11,629 nucleotides of DNA from contig JAFXOC010000190.1 in the NCBI GenBank assembly GCA_017529085.1, positions 1 to 11,629 on the forward strand, given 5' to 3'. The position numbers were made by a program, and so were the translations under genes. The notes beneath the pieces are model-generated. The model was not told the origin of the DNA. It did no database searches and worked only from the letters and a program-made list of their open reading frames with translations. The stretch's first letter is position 1, and the number at the start of each line of letters is the position of its first letter. Positions 5,739 to 11,629 of this stretch are shown here, one piece after another. The stretch is from Selenomonadaceae bacterium (GTDB taxonomy: Bacteria > Bacillota > Negativicutes > Selenomonadales > Selenomonadaceae).

Positions 5739-6512
5739 TTAATTGTTTCGCGCTAAACAATTACGAACAAATTCAAAAACAGCGTTGTAATTAGATACTA
5801 CGTTGGGATAATCTATTTTTGGTCGCTCTATAATTACCATAGGCAAATCCAAATTTTTTGCCGCCGCAGTTTTTGTGTCCGTTCCACCGACGTTTCCGCC
5901 GTCCTTTGTAATTATCGCGTCAGCTTCGTAGGCTTTGAACAACGCCCTGTTTAATTCTTCCGTAAAGGGACCTTCAAGCGCGACAATATTTTTCGCCAAA
6001 ATCCCCGCTTCCGTTAGTTCCGACAATACGTTCGCAGAAGGCAACACCCTAAAAATCAATCGCTTGTCCTTTAACAAAGGCGAATTAAAGAAGAATTTCG
6101 CGCTCTTTGAACCCGTCGTAAAAAATATATTATTGCCAAGTCCCGCGGAAATTTTGGCGGCATCCTCATAATCCTTCGCGTAGTAAACTTTATCATAGTC
6201 AATCGCTGCCTTTTCCCTTTCATAGCGAATATACGGGATTTTAGCTTCATTTGCGGCGGCTATGGCATTTTTCGACGCTGTTTCCGCATAAGGGTGACTC
6301 GCGTCTATAAGTAGTTTTACCTTGTTTTCCTTTATATACGAGACAAGCCTTTCCAAATCCATCGGCTTATCGTTTATAACAAGATTTTTGCTTTTTTTTA
6401 TAAGTTTTTTTCCATAATCGCTTGTTACCGAAATTATAATGCGATAATTTTGCTTTGAGAGAGTCTCGCCCAATTCTCTGCCGTCTTTTGTGCCGGCTAA
6501 AAGCAATATCAC
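5739..6512 (-). CDS. cbiJ: Cobalt-precorrin-6A reductase
   Basis: CbiJ reduces the corrin macrocycle of cobalt-precorrin-6A with NAD(P)H. The length, 257 residues, is typical of CbiJ/CobK. Motifs seen: LLAGTKDGRELG (4-15), LLIDASHPYAE (67-77), PYIRYERE (93-100), FFTTGSKS (130-137), ITKDGGNVGGTDTK (201-214) and VIIERP (226-231). The start is GTG at 6512, overlapping the cbiH stop in a GTGA arrangement, so the two are translationally coupled. The reading frame stops just before a structured repeat element. No better start is present upstream. Confidence 0.94.
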   Translation of the reverse strand: MILLLAGTKDGRELGETLSKQNYRIIISVTSDYGKKLIKKSKNLVINDKPMDLERLVSYIKENKVKLLIDASHPYAETASKNAIAAANEAKIPYIRYEREKAAIDYDKVYYAKDYEDAAKISAGLGNNIFFTTGSKSAKFFFNSPLLKDKRLIFRVLPSANVLSELTEAGILAKNIVALEGPFTEELNRALFKAYEADAIITKDGGNVGGTDTKTAAAKNLDLPMVIIERPKIDYPNVVSNYNAVFEFVRNCLARNN

Positions 6513-7261
6513 CCAAACATCCCCTTTTGCCGATACCCTCTCGGCGTTACCATAAAGCCTTCTTTTTCGTAAGTTGCGCTATTTCCGATTATCACAATCG
6601 AAAACATGGATATATCTTCCTTTGTAAAATCGTTAAGAGTGGTTATAACTTTTCGCTCACCGTCTCTTCCCGCGTTCCAAACAATTCCCACGGGGGTTTC
6701 TTCGCCTCTGTGTTTTAAAATTATATCCCTCGCAATATTTATATTGTCTTTTCTGCTCTTGCTTTTGGGATTATAAAGCGCAATCACAAAATCCCCCATA
6801 GCCGCAGCGTTAAGCCGTTTTTCCACAACTTCCCAAGGAGTAAGCAAGTCGCTTAAACTTATCACGGCAAAATCGTTCATAAGAGGCGCGCCCAAAATCG
6901 CCGCGGCGGTAAAAACCGACGAGATGCCGGAGGCAATTTCAATTTTGGGACGATTATCTTTATCCATCTCGAACAAAAGTTCCAACACAAGCCCTGCCAT
7001 GCCGTAAACGCCCGCGTCGCCGCTAGACACAACCGCAACGTCTTTTCCGTTTGCGGCAAGTTCAATCGCCTTTTTAGAGCGTTCAACCTCACCTGTCATC
7101 CCGGTGCCTAAGGTTTCCTTATCCCCGATAATATCTTTTATAATGGATAAATATGTTTTATACCCGACCACTATATCTGCATTCAATATAGCGTTTTTTA
7201 CGCGAGGAGTCATCTCCGAAACGCTTCCGGGTCCCATGCCGACTACGGTAATTTTTCCCAT
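6509..7261 (-). CDS. cbiH: Cobalt-factor III C17-methyltransferase (ring-contracting)
   Basis: CbiH methylates C-17 of cobalt-factor III with S-adenosylmethionine and contracts the ring, giving cobalt-precorrin-4 with its delta-lactone. A complete 250-residue class III SAM methyltransferase: VVGMGPG (6-12), VSSGDAGVYGMAG (78-90), SGISSVF (111-117), the CbiH/CobJ block FAVISLSDLLTPWEVVEKR (131-149), ALYNPKSKSRK (161-171) and VTTLNDF near the C-terminus (as ITTLNDF, 206-212). It overlaps cbiG by 19 bases at its start and cbiJ by 4 at its end. The start ATG has only a weak GGTGGC site, which fits coupling to cbiG translation. CobJ of the aerobic pathway is the same family; the neighbour cbiG points to the anaerobic version. 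Confidence 0.94.
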   Translation of the reverse strand: MGKITVVGMGPGSVSEMTPRVKNAILNADIVVGYKTYLSIIKDIIGDKETLGTGMTGEVERSKKAIELAANGKDVAVVSSGDAGVYGMAGLVLELLFEMDKDNRPKIEIASGISSVFTAAAILGAPLMNDFAVISLSDLLTPWEVVEKRLNAAAMGDFVIALYNPKSKSRKDNINIARDIILKHRGEETPVGIVWNAGRDGERKVITTLNDFTKEDISMFSIVIIGNSATYEKEGFMVTPRGYRQKGMFG

Positions 7262-8301
7262 ACAAGAGCCACCGTCACTTTCTCGTATACAGTTTTTTCT
7301 AAAGCGAATTTTCCCTTTTTTACTGCGGATAACGCCGCCGCCTCGGCAGCATTTCCCACGCCGATATGCTTTTTTACAAATGTCGATTCCTTCAAATTGT
7401 ACTTTTCGATTTTTTCCTGCAATATTGCATTGGGGAAAAAATCAACCTTTCTGTTAAGCGCTGCGGCAGCCTCTAAAATCCCCGCCTCATCCTTTTTCGC
7501 CTCGACGCTTGCAATTTCGTCTATAAATGTTAAATCCCTGCCTATCTTTTCCGTAGCGTTAGACAAAGCTTTCAATATGGTTTCTTTATCAACGCCCCTT
7601 CGACAACCGATTCCCGCGACTAATTTTTGCGGTGACAAATAAAGCGTGTTGTTCCGATTTTTGGGCTTATCCGTTATAAAAACGCGGTGTTTTTTCTCTG
7701 TCTCCTTTAAATCCGTTACAAATTCCGCCGCTATATCAAAATTACGCAAACTTTCCAAATAAAAATCCGAATGCGCCATGTTTTTATCGATAAAGTAAAA
7801 AATCTTCTCTCCCTTTAACAAAGCGGTGTTAAGCCTTAAAATTTCGCTTTTGGGATGCGGAGTCAGCGCCAAAACAGCCGCGACCAAATCCGGCGCGACA
7901 ATCTCATGAATGTCCGTCGCCGTAGTTATTACCGCTTCGGCGTTTAAAATCTCGGCTAATCTTTTCGTGAGCAAATTTGCGCCGCCTATATGCCCCGAAA
8001 GCAAGCTTATCGCATATTTTCCCTTTTCATCCACTACGACGACGGCGGGATCCTCCAGCTTGTTTTTTATATGCGCCGCAATCATCCTAACCGCTATTCC
8101 CGTCGCGCATATATAAACAATCGCGTCGTAACTTTTAAATATTTTCGCTGTCAACAATGACAGCTTATCATAAAAAATCGCGTCGGAGGGCGCGTAATCC
8201 TTGTAATTCGATTTTACATATACGTCGCAATCAAAAAAACTTTTTATCTTACCCGCTAATCTCGCTCCGTTCTCCGAAAGCGCAATAACGGCGCATCTCA
8301 T
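7243..8301 (-). CDS. cbiG: Cobalt-precorrin-5A hydrolase
   Basis: CbiG opens the delta-lactone of cobalt-precorrin-5A and releases the two-carbon fragment as acetaldehyde, a step specific to the anaerobic pathway. The protein has all three CbiG parts at 352 residues. The N-terminal part carries YICATGIAVR (63-72), the LLSGHIGGANLL block (100-111) and TTATDIH (126-132). A variable middle follows. The C-terminal domain carries GIGCRRGV (230-237), IDEIASVEAKKDE (260-272) and GVGNAAEAAA (314-323). The ATG at 8301 overlaps the cbiF stop as ATGA. It is the best single marker in the window for the early-cobalt-insertion route. Confidence 0.95.
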   Translation of the reverse strand: MRCAVIALSENGARLAGKIKSFFDCDVYVKSNYKDYAPSDAIFYDKLSLLTAKIFKSYDAIVYICATGIAVRMIAAHIKNKLEDPAVVVVDEKGKYAISLLSGHIGGANLLTKRLAEILNAEAVITTATDIHEIVAPDLVAAVLALTPHPKSEILRLNTALLKGEKIFYFIDKNMAHSDFYLESLRNFDIAAEFVTDLKETEKKHRVFITDKPKNRNNTLYLSPQKLVAGIGCRRGVDKETILKALSNATEKIGRDLTFIDEIASVEAKKDEAGILEAAAALNRKVDFFPNAILQEKIEKYNLKESTFVKKHIGVGNAAEAAALSAVKKGKFALEKTVYEKVTVALVWEKLP

Positions 8302-9053
8302 TTCGTCGCCTTTCGGAATTCATGCGAAAAATCCGCCGCATAAAGGCGAGACAACTCGTATTCGGCTTCCAAACACGGACTTACAATTATCATGGCGGTT
8401 TTGGTTATCCCCGCTTCTTTCAGCTTATCTCCTACGGATTTTAGCGTGCCGCGAATTATCCGTTCATCCTTCCACGAAGCTTTTTCGACAACGGCAACGG
8501 GAGTATCTTTATCGTAACCGCCCGCCGTCAATTCTTTCACAACATCGTCAATCATGTGGACGGACAGAAAAATACACATGGTAGACTTATGAGCCGCCAA
8601 AGATTTTAAACTTTCTTCATCGGGCACCGCAGTTCTTCCGCCCAATCTTGTAATAATAACCGTTTGAGAAACGCCCGGAAGCGTATATTCTTTCTTTAAC
8701 GAAGCCGCCGACGCTAAAAAAGAGCTAACCCCGGGCGTAACGTCGTAGGCAATACGCTTTTTATCCAAAGCGTCCATTTGCTCTGCAATCGCTCCGTATA
8801 AGGCTGGGTCGCCGGTATGGAGCCGAACAGTTGTAAAATTACGTTCTTCCGCGTCGTACATAACTTCAAGCACTTCATCCAAAGTCATTGAAGCGGAATT
8901 ATAAATTTTAGCCGTATCTTTGCATAAATCGAGCAACTCGGGATTTACAAGCGAACCTGCGTATATAACGACGTCAGCTTCCGCCAGAAGTCTTGCGCCT
9001 TTTCGGGTAATAAGCTCGGGGTCGCCGGGTCCCGCTCCCACAAAATGAACCAT
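8298..9053 (-). CDS. cbiF: Cobalt-precorrin-4 C11-methyltransferase
   Basis: CbiF methylates C-11 of cobalt-precorrin-4 with S-adenosylmethionine. It is a complete class III SAM methyltransferase at 251 residues. Motifs: VHFVGAGPGDPELITRKG (2-19), RLHTGDPALYGAI (77-89), YDVTPGVSSFLASAA (103-117), ITRLGGRT (134-141), and VVEKASWKDERIIRGTL (188-204). The ATG at 9053 has GAGG 8 nt upstream. It is the first gene of the cob run: a terminator and a promoter candidate separate it from the TPR gene. The leader is only about 30 nt from the predicted transcription start, which is too short for a cobalamin riboswitch. Confidence 0.96.
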   Translation of the reverse strand: MVHFVGAGPGDPELITRKGARLLAEADVVIYAGSLVNPELLDLCKDTAKIYNSASMTLDEVLEVMYDAEERNFTTVRLHTGDPALYGAIAEQMDALDKKRIAYDVTPGVSSFLASAASLKKEYTLPGVSQTVIITRLGGRTAVPDEESLKSLAAHKSTMCIFLSVHMIDDVVKELTAGGYDKDTPVAVVEKASWKDERIIRGTLKSVGDKLKEAGITKTAMIIVSPCLEAEYELSRLYAADFSHEFRKATK

Positions 9054-9091
9054 CTCTTTCGCCTCGCTTATCGCTTTCGTATGTTGGAGTC

Positions 9092-9120
9092 ATTTTATCA
9101 TAATCGCCGCGTAGTTGCAA
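9092..9120 (-). promoter_or_regulatory. Candidate sigma-70/A promoter of the cbiF operon
   Basis: On the minus strand TTGCAA (9120-9115), a 17-bp spacer, and TAAAAT (9097-9092). It lies between the TPR terminator and cbiF, about 39 bases before the start codon. The -10 matches consensus at five of six positions, the -35 at four of six. The same pair of hexamers with the same spacing occurs upstream of the Rpn gene. Confidence 0.5.
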
Positions 9121-9130
9121 CTTTGAGATA

Positions 9131-9171
9131 AAAAAACACGCCGCAGACTTAACGTCGGCGGCGTGTTTTTT
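9131..9171 (-). terminator. Intrinsic terminator of the TPR gene
   Basis: A perfect 14-bp inverted repeat, AAAAAACACGCCGC (9131-9144) with GCGGCGTGTTTTTT (9158-9171), around a 13-nt loop. In minus-strand RNA the GC-rich stem is followed by seven U. The first stem bases overlap the TAA stop of the TPR gene. The symmetry means it could also stop plus-strand transcription. Confidence 0.88.
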
Positions 9172-10582
9172 ACATTCTGCTCTTTGCCGTTGCAAGGTTC
9201 CTCTTGTATATTTCATTATTTGGATCAAGTTCCGCAGCTTTTTTGTACGCGGCAAGCGCTCTTTCAAATTGCTCCAGTCCGCTGTACGCGTAACCGATAT
9301 TATTATACGCGTCCGCATATTTTGGATTTAGCTTAATAGCCTTTTTACAACAATCCAGCGCCTTATAATATTTTCCCTTTCCGTTATAAGCCGCGCCCAT
9401 ACCATTCCACGGTTCCGCGTAATCCTTATCTATGTCTATCGCCTTTTGGAAGCATTTTATCGCCTCATCGTATTTCTTTTGATGATTATATGCGTACCCC
9501 AAGTTATTCCACGCTTTTGAATAATTTTCCTTAATTTCCAACGCGCGCTTGCTGCACTCTACCGCCTTTTCATAATCGCCTATAACGTCGTAAGTGCTGC
9601 CCATGTTTCCCCACGGCGCAGGGTCTTTCGGGTCTAACTCCGCCGCTTTTTTATAACATTCAAGGGCTTCGCTGTACCTGCCCAAAGCGTCGTAAGCAAA
9701 ACCCAAATTATTCCACGGCGCGGCGTATTTCGCCTCAAGCTCTATCGCCTTTTTGCAGTAAGTTATGGCTTCTTCGTAATTTCCTTTGTAATTATTGGCG
9801 TAAGCCAGCCCATTCCACGACACGGCAAAATTTGAATAACGATCTATGGCGTTCTTAAAATACTCTATCGCCTTATCCATATTCCCGCTGTCGCGAGCTA
9901 TCCAACCCAATCCGTTCCAAGGCGCAGAATATTTATTGTCTGTCTCGATGGCTTTCTTATACGCTTCTTCCGCCTCTTTTACCTCGCCCTTGGCGTATAA
10001 CTCCGCTCCCTTGTCCTGCCAATTGGATGCGATAAACTTTTCTTCGTTCCGCTTTATCTCTTGATTTATCTGAACTTTTTCCGGCTCTTTGGCTGTCTTA
10101 AAACGTTCTTTTAATTCTTCCAATTCCTTATCGTTCTGCTCTTGGTAAACTTCCTGATCCTTGTTTATTAAAACAGCGTCCTCCATTTTTTCACGATCTT
10201 TTTGCATCTGCGCTTCAACTTCGCTTGTATCCACCAACGCCACCAAACGACAAGTATATTTAACCGCTATCCCGCCAATAACCTCGGAAGTAATTTTATC
10301 CTCCTTAACTTCTAGCACGGTGGAAGAAATGGTTTTAACTTCATCCTTAGTAAGAGCGCCGTTCTGAGATTTAGAAAAAGCTTCGATATAAACCCCTGCC
10401 TTTTCCGCAGCGGCGCGTCTCGCGCTCTGCCTAGCGCGTTCTTGCGCGACTATGGGCGATTCCTCGGGTCCGTCGCCCATAACGGAATACCCTTCGGCTT
10501 CAATAACGGTTTGCGCGGCGAAGACTACGGAAAATACAAAGAGAAACAGCGTAAACGATGCAATAATTCGTTTTATATCCAT
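9170..10582 (-). CDS. Secreted protein with LPP20/FlgT-like domain and eight TPRs
   Basis: A 470-residue exported protein. Residues 1-22 are a clear signal peptide (positively charged start, then FTLFLFVFSVVFA) with a likely cut before AQTV; no lipobox Cys is seen. Residues about 26-125 resemble the LPP20/FlgT N-terminal type of domain: an Ala/Arg-rich helix (ERARQSARRAAAEKAGVYIEA) followed by alternating strands ending in IAVKYTCRLVALVD. A charged, probably coiled-coil stretch runs from 125 to 185 and is rich in Glu, Lys and Gln. Eight 34-residue TPRs follow (about 187-457), most starting with the pattern PWNxLG and with DP or equivalent between helices. TPRs act as protein-binding scaffolds; the partner is unknown. 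The start is ATG 10582 with AAGGAGG 6 nt upstream. It is a single-gene unit ended by a strong terminator, or shares a transcript with the upstream nuclease gene, as no terminator is seen between them. Confidence 0.85.
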   Translation of the reverse strand: MDIKRIIASFTLFLFVFSVVFAAQTVIEAEGYSVMGDGPEESPIVAQERARQSARRAAAEKAGVYIEAFSKSQNGALTKDEVKTISSTVLEVKEDKITSEVIGGIAVKYTCRLVALVDTSEVEAQMQKDREKMEDAVLINKDQEVYQEQNDKELEELKERFKTAKEPEKVQINQEIKRNEEKFIASNWQDKGAELYAKGEVKEAEEAYKKAIETDNKYSAPWNGLGWIARDSGNMDKAIEYFKNAIDRYSNFAVSWNGLAYANNYKGNYEEAITYCKKAIELEAKYAAPWNNLGFAYDALGRYSEALECYKKAAELDPKDPAPWGNMGSTYDVIGDYEKAVECSKRALEIKENYSKAWNNLGYAYNHQKKYDEAIKCFQKAIDIDKDYAEPWNGMGAAYNGKGKYYKALDCCKKAIKLNPKYADAYNNIGYAYSGLEQFERALAAYKKAAELDPNNEIYKRNLATAKSRM

Positions 10583-10633
10583 ATTTAGCCTCCTTGCCGC
10601 GTTGTCTTGGTTTTGATAAAATCACAAAGTCAA

Positions 10634-11506
10634 CTAAAGAGATATTTTCTGTTCGTAATTTTTTTTCATGGCTAATATATTTGCAGTTGACGTATTTGCA
10701 ATTTTTGCAACCAGTTCAACGGAAATTCCATTATTTAGCATATTAAAAATCATATCTTCGCGACACTGTTCGCGCCCCTCTTCGCGACCTTCTTCTCGAA
10801 GAGTTCTATTGTGCAATTCTTCATCGTATAAAGATAAAATCATGTTTAACGCCTCCCCTGTATGTTTTAACAAAAAATCTTTCAAAAAATTATGCGCTAT
10901 GCAATAATCCGCGCTTTTTTGAATGGCATCTTTAAGGTCAACGCCTTGTTTATGCGTTTGCCTAATTTTATCTATAAATACTGAATAACCTTCGAGCGTA
11001 TGACACGAATGAATTAATTTTTGATTGTAACCCGGATTTACATTATACGAATAAACGGTCCATTCATATCCGTTTGTTGGATTTATAAAGGATTCTGACA
11101 ATTTATACTCAATATATTCGGGTAATTTTTTCACACCATTATACAACGTAATACATTTATGTGTAGGAATTTTTACTTGTTTTCTCCCGTAAATATCAAG
11201 TTTCATGCGTTTAATAAATCCTTCATATTCATGCGCGCAGTAAATAAAATCTCTTAGCGGCATATTGGGATTTGGAGTAGATTGTTGTTCATAAAGTTGA
11301 AGTTCGTTGTGACAAAGTATAGCGACGTCGTTTTTCCATCCGACGTACAAGGCATCTTCAAGCGTAATAATTTCAAGTTCGTTTTGGTTTTTATAAGAAG
11401 TGCCGTTTAACGCATTAAACAAGGAAAGCGCCGCGCTAGGCTCTGAAAACAAGCGAACGAAAAGTCTATCTTTATGGTTTCGCGGATTTATCGTTTCACC
11501 GTCCAA
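10634..11506 (-). CDS. Rpn-family PD-(D/E)XK nuclease/putative transposase, TTG start
   Basis: A 290-residue protein of the Rpn / PD-(D/E)XK nuclease 'transposase' family that is abundant and often multi-copy in gut Firmicutes. Seen: KDRLFVRLFSEPSAALSLFNALNGT (12-36, an N-terminal helical block), the catalytic core with Asp60 in GWKNDVAILC and Glu73-Gln75 in QLYEQQSTPNPNMPLRDF, and a C-terminal tail REEGREEGREQCRED (238-252) typical of the group. Family members have been shown to promote RecA-independent recombination or to cut DNA; whether this one is active is not known. The start is TTG at 11506 with AGGAG 9 nt upstream. No inverted repeats or target duplications were seen at its ends, so it is not called an insertion sequence. 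It lies in a separate unit from the cob genes. Confidence 0.85.
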   Translation of the reverse strand: MDGETINPRNHKDRLFVRLFSEPSAALSLFNALNGTSYKNQNELEIITLEDALYVGWKNDVAILCHNELQLYEQQSTPNPNMPLRDFIYCAHEYEGFIKRMKLDIYGRKQVKIPTHKCITLYNGVKKLPEYIEYKLSESFINPTNGYEWTVYSYNVNPGYNQKLIHSCHTLEGYSVFIDKIRQTHKQGVDLKDAIQKSADYCIAHNFLKDFLLKHTGEALNMILSLYDEELHNRTLREEGREEGREQCREDMIFNMLNNGISVELVAKIANTSTANILAMKKNYEQKISL

Positions 11507-11515
11507 TTTGCAACG

Positions 11516-11520
11516 CTCCT
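11516..11520 (-). promoter_or_regulatory. Ribosome binding site for the TTG start of the Rpn gene
   Basis: AGGAG on the minus strand, 9 nt before TTG 11506. The protein begins MDGETINPRNHKDRLF from this start, a normal length ahead of the conserved block. Confidence 0.55.
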
Positions 11521-11551
11521 ATCTTCTTATTACATAACATTTCTCACTCAT

Positions 11552-11580
11552 ATTTTAGCAAATATCAAAAAATTTTGCAA
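11552..11580 (-). promoter_or_regulatory. Candidate sigma-70/A promoter of the Rpn gene
   Basis: On the minus strand TTGCAA (11580-11575), 17 bp, and TAAAAT (11557-11552), about 45 bases before the TTG start. The spacer and the leader are very AT-rich, as expected for a promoter. Confidence 0.5.
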
Positions 11581-11581
11581 A

Positions 11582-11629
11582 TTAAATCTTTGAAGGTATC
11601 CCGCCCGCATCGCCTAATTTACGGCAATG
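11582..11629 (-). CDS. Possible C-terminal end of an upstream gene, cut by window edge
   Basis: One minus-strand frame is open for 15 codons (HCRKLGDAGGIPSKI) to a TAA at 11582-11584; the other two frames carry stops. The stop falls two bases before the -35 of the Rpn promoter candidate. It is too short to name a family and could be chance. Confidence 0.3.
   Translation of the reverse strand, partial: HCRKLGDAGGIPSKI

Noticed and set aside
8974..9318. Minus-strand 114-codon frame across the TPR/cbiF gap
   Set aside because: It overlaps the 3' end of the TPR gene, the terminator and the start of cbiF in another frame, and has no recognisable motif.
9846..10367. Plus-strand frames opposite the TPR gene
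   Set aside because: They are complement shadows of the repeated TPR codons, with no start site signals.
10634..11506. Rpn gene as a complete insertion sequence
   Set aside because: No terminal inverted repeats or flanking direct repeats were found in the sequence around it.
1..11629. CRISPR arrays, tRNA and rRNA genes
   Set aside because: No spaced direct repeats, tRNA-like cloverleaf ends or rRNA-like stretches were seen on reading both strands; no search program was run.

Overview
The window reads as a piece of an anaerobic, moderately low-GC bacterial chromosome. Every gene I can support lies on the minus strand. The gene set points to a gut- or rumen-type Firmicute: an anaerobic (early cobalt insertion) cobalamin set, QueA, a Rpn-family PD-(D/E)XK nuclease and strong AGGAG-type ribosome binding sites. 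Negativicutes is my best guess, from the LPP20/FlgT-like TPR protein and the style of the cob genes, but this is inference.

Layout in the direction of transcription (high to low coordinates). At 11582-11629 there may be the last codons of an upstream gene. A Rpn-family nuclease with a TTG start (10634-11506) follows, behind a candidate promoter. Next comes a secreted protein with eight TPRs (9170-10582), closed by a strong intrinsic terminator (9131-9171). A new promoter (9092-9120) then opens a cobalamin operon: cbiF, cbiG, cbiH and cbiJ, tightly overlapped; a structured repeat; cbiC; an MntA-HepT toxin-antitoxin module whose HepT toxin is cut by an in-frame stop; cbiA; cobU; and a second copy of the repeat. 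The run continues with queA and an Lgt-like membrane protein, translationally coupled to each other, then a GC-rich hairpin and a polysaccharide deacetylase cut by the window edge.

The cob genes supply mid-to-late corrin ring steps (CbiF C-11 methylation, CbiG lactone opening, CbiH ring contraction, CbiJ reduction, CbiC methyl migration), side-chain amidation (CbiA) and nucleotide-loop activation (CobU). CbiK/X, CbiL, CbiE, CbiT, CbiD, CbiP, CbiB and CobS are not here and must be elsewhere if the pathway is complete.

The most interesting feature is a pair of related non-coding elements (2302-2378 and 5669-5733), each starting a few bases after a stop codon (cobU, cbiJ). Each has three homopurine/homopyrimidine arms that are a perfect or near-perfect palindrome and at the same time a mirror repeat. 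The minus-strand RNA could therefore fold into a hairpin with a third, parallel pyrimidine strand (U.A-U and C+.G-C triples); the DNA could form H-DNA. The two copies differ by a 4-nt indel present in all three arms, so both symmetries are kept. The second notable feature is the nonsense-inactivated HepT beside an intact MntA, inside the cob operon.
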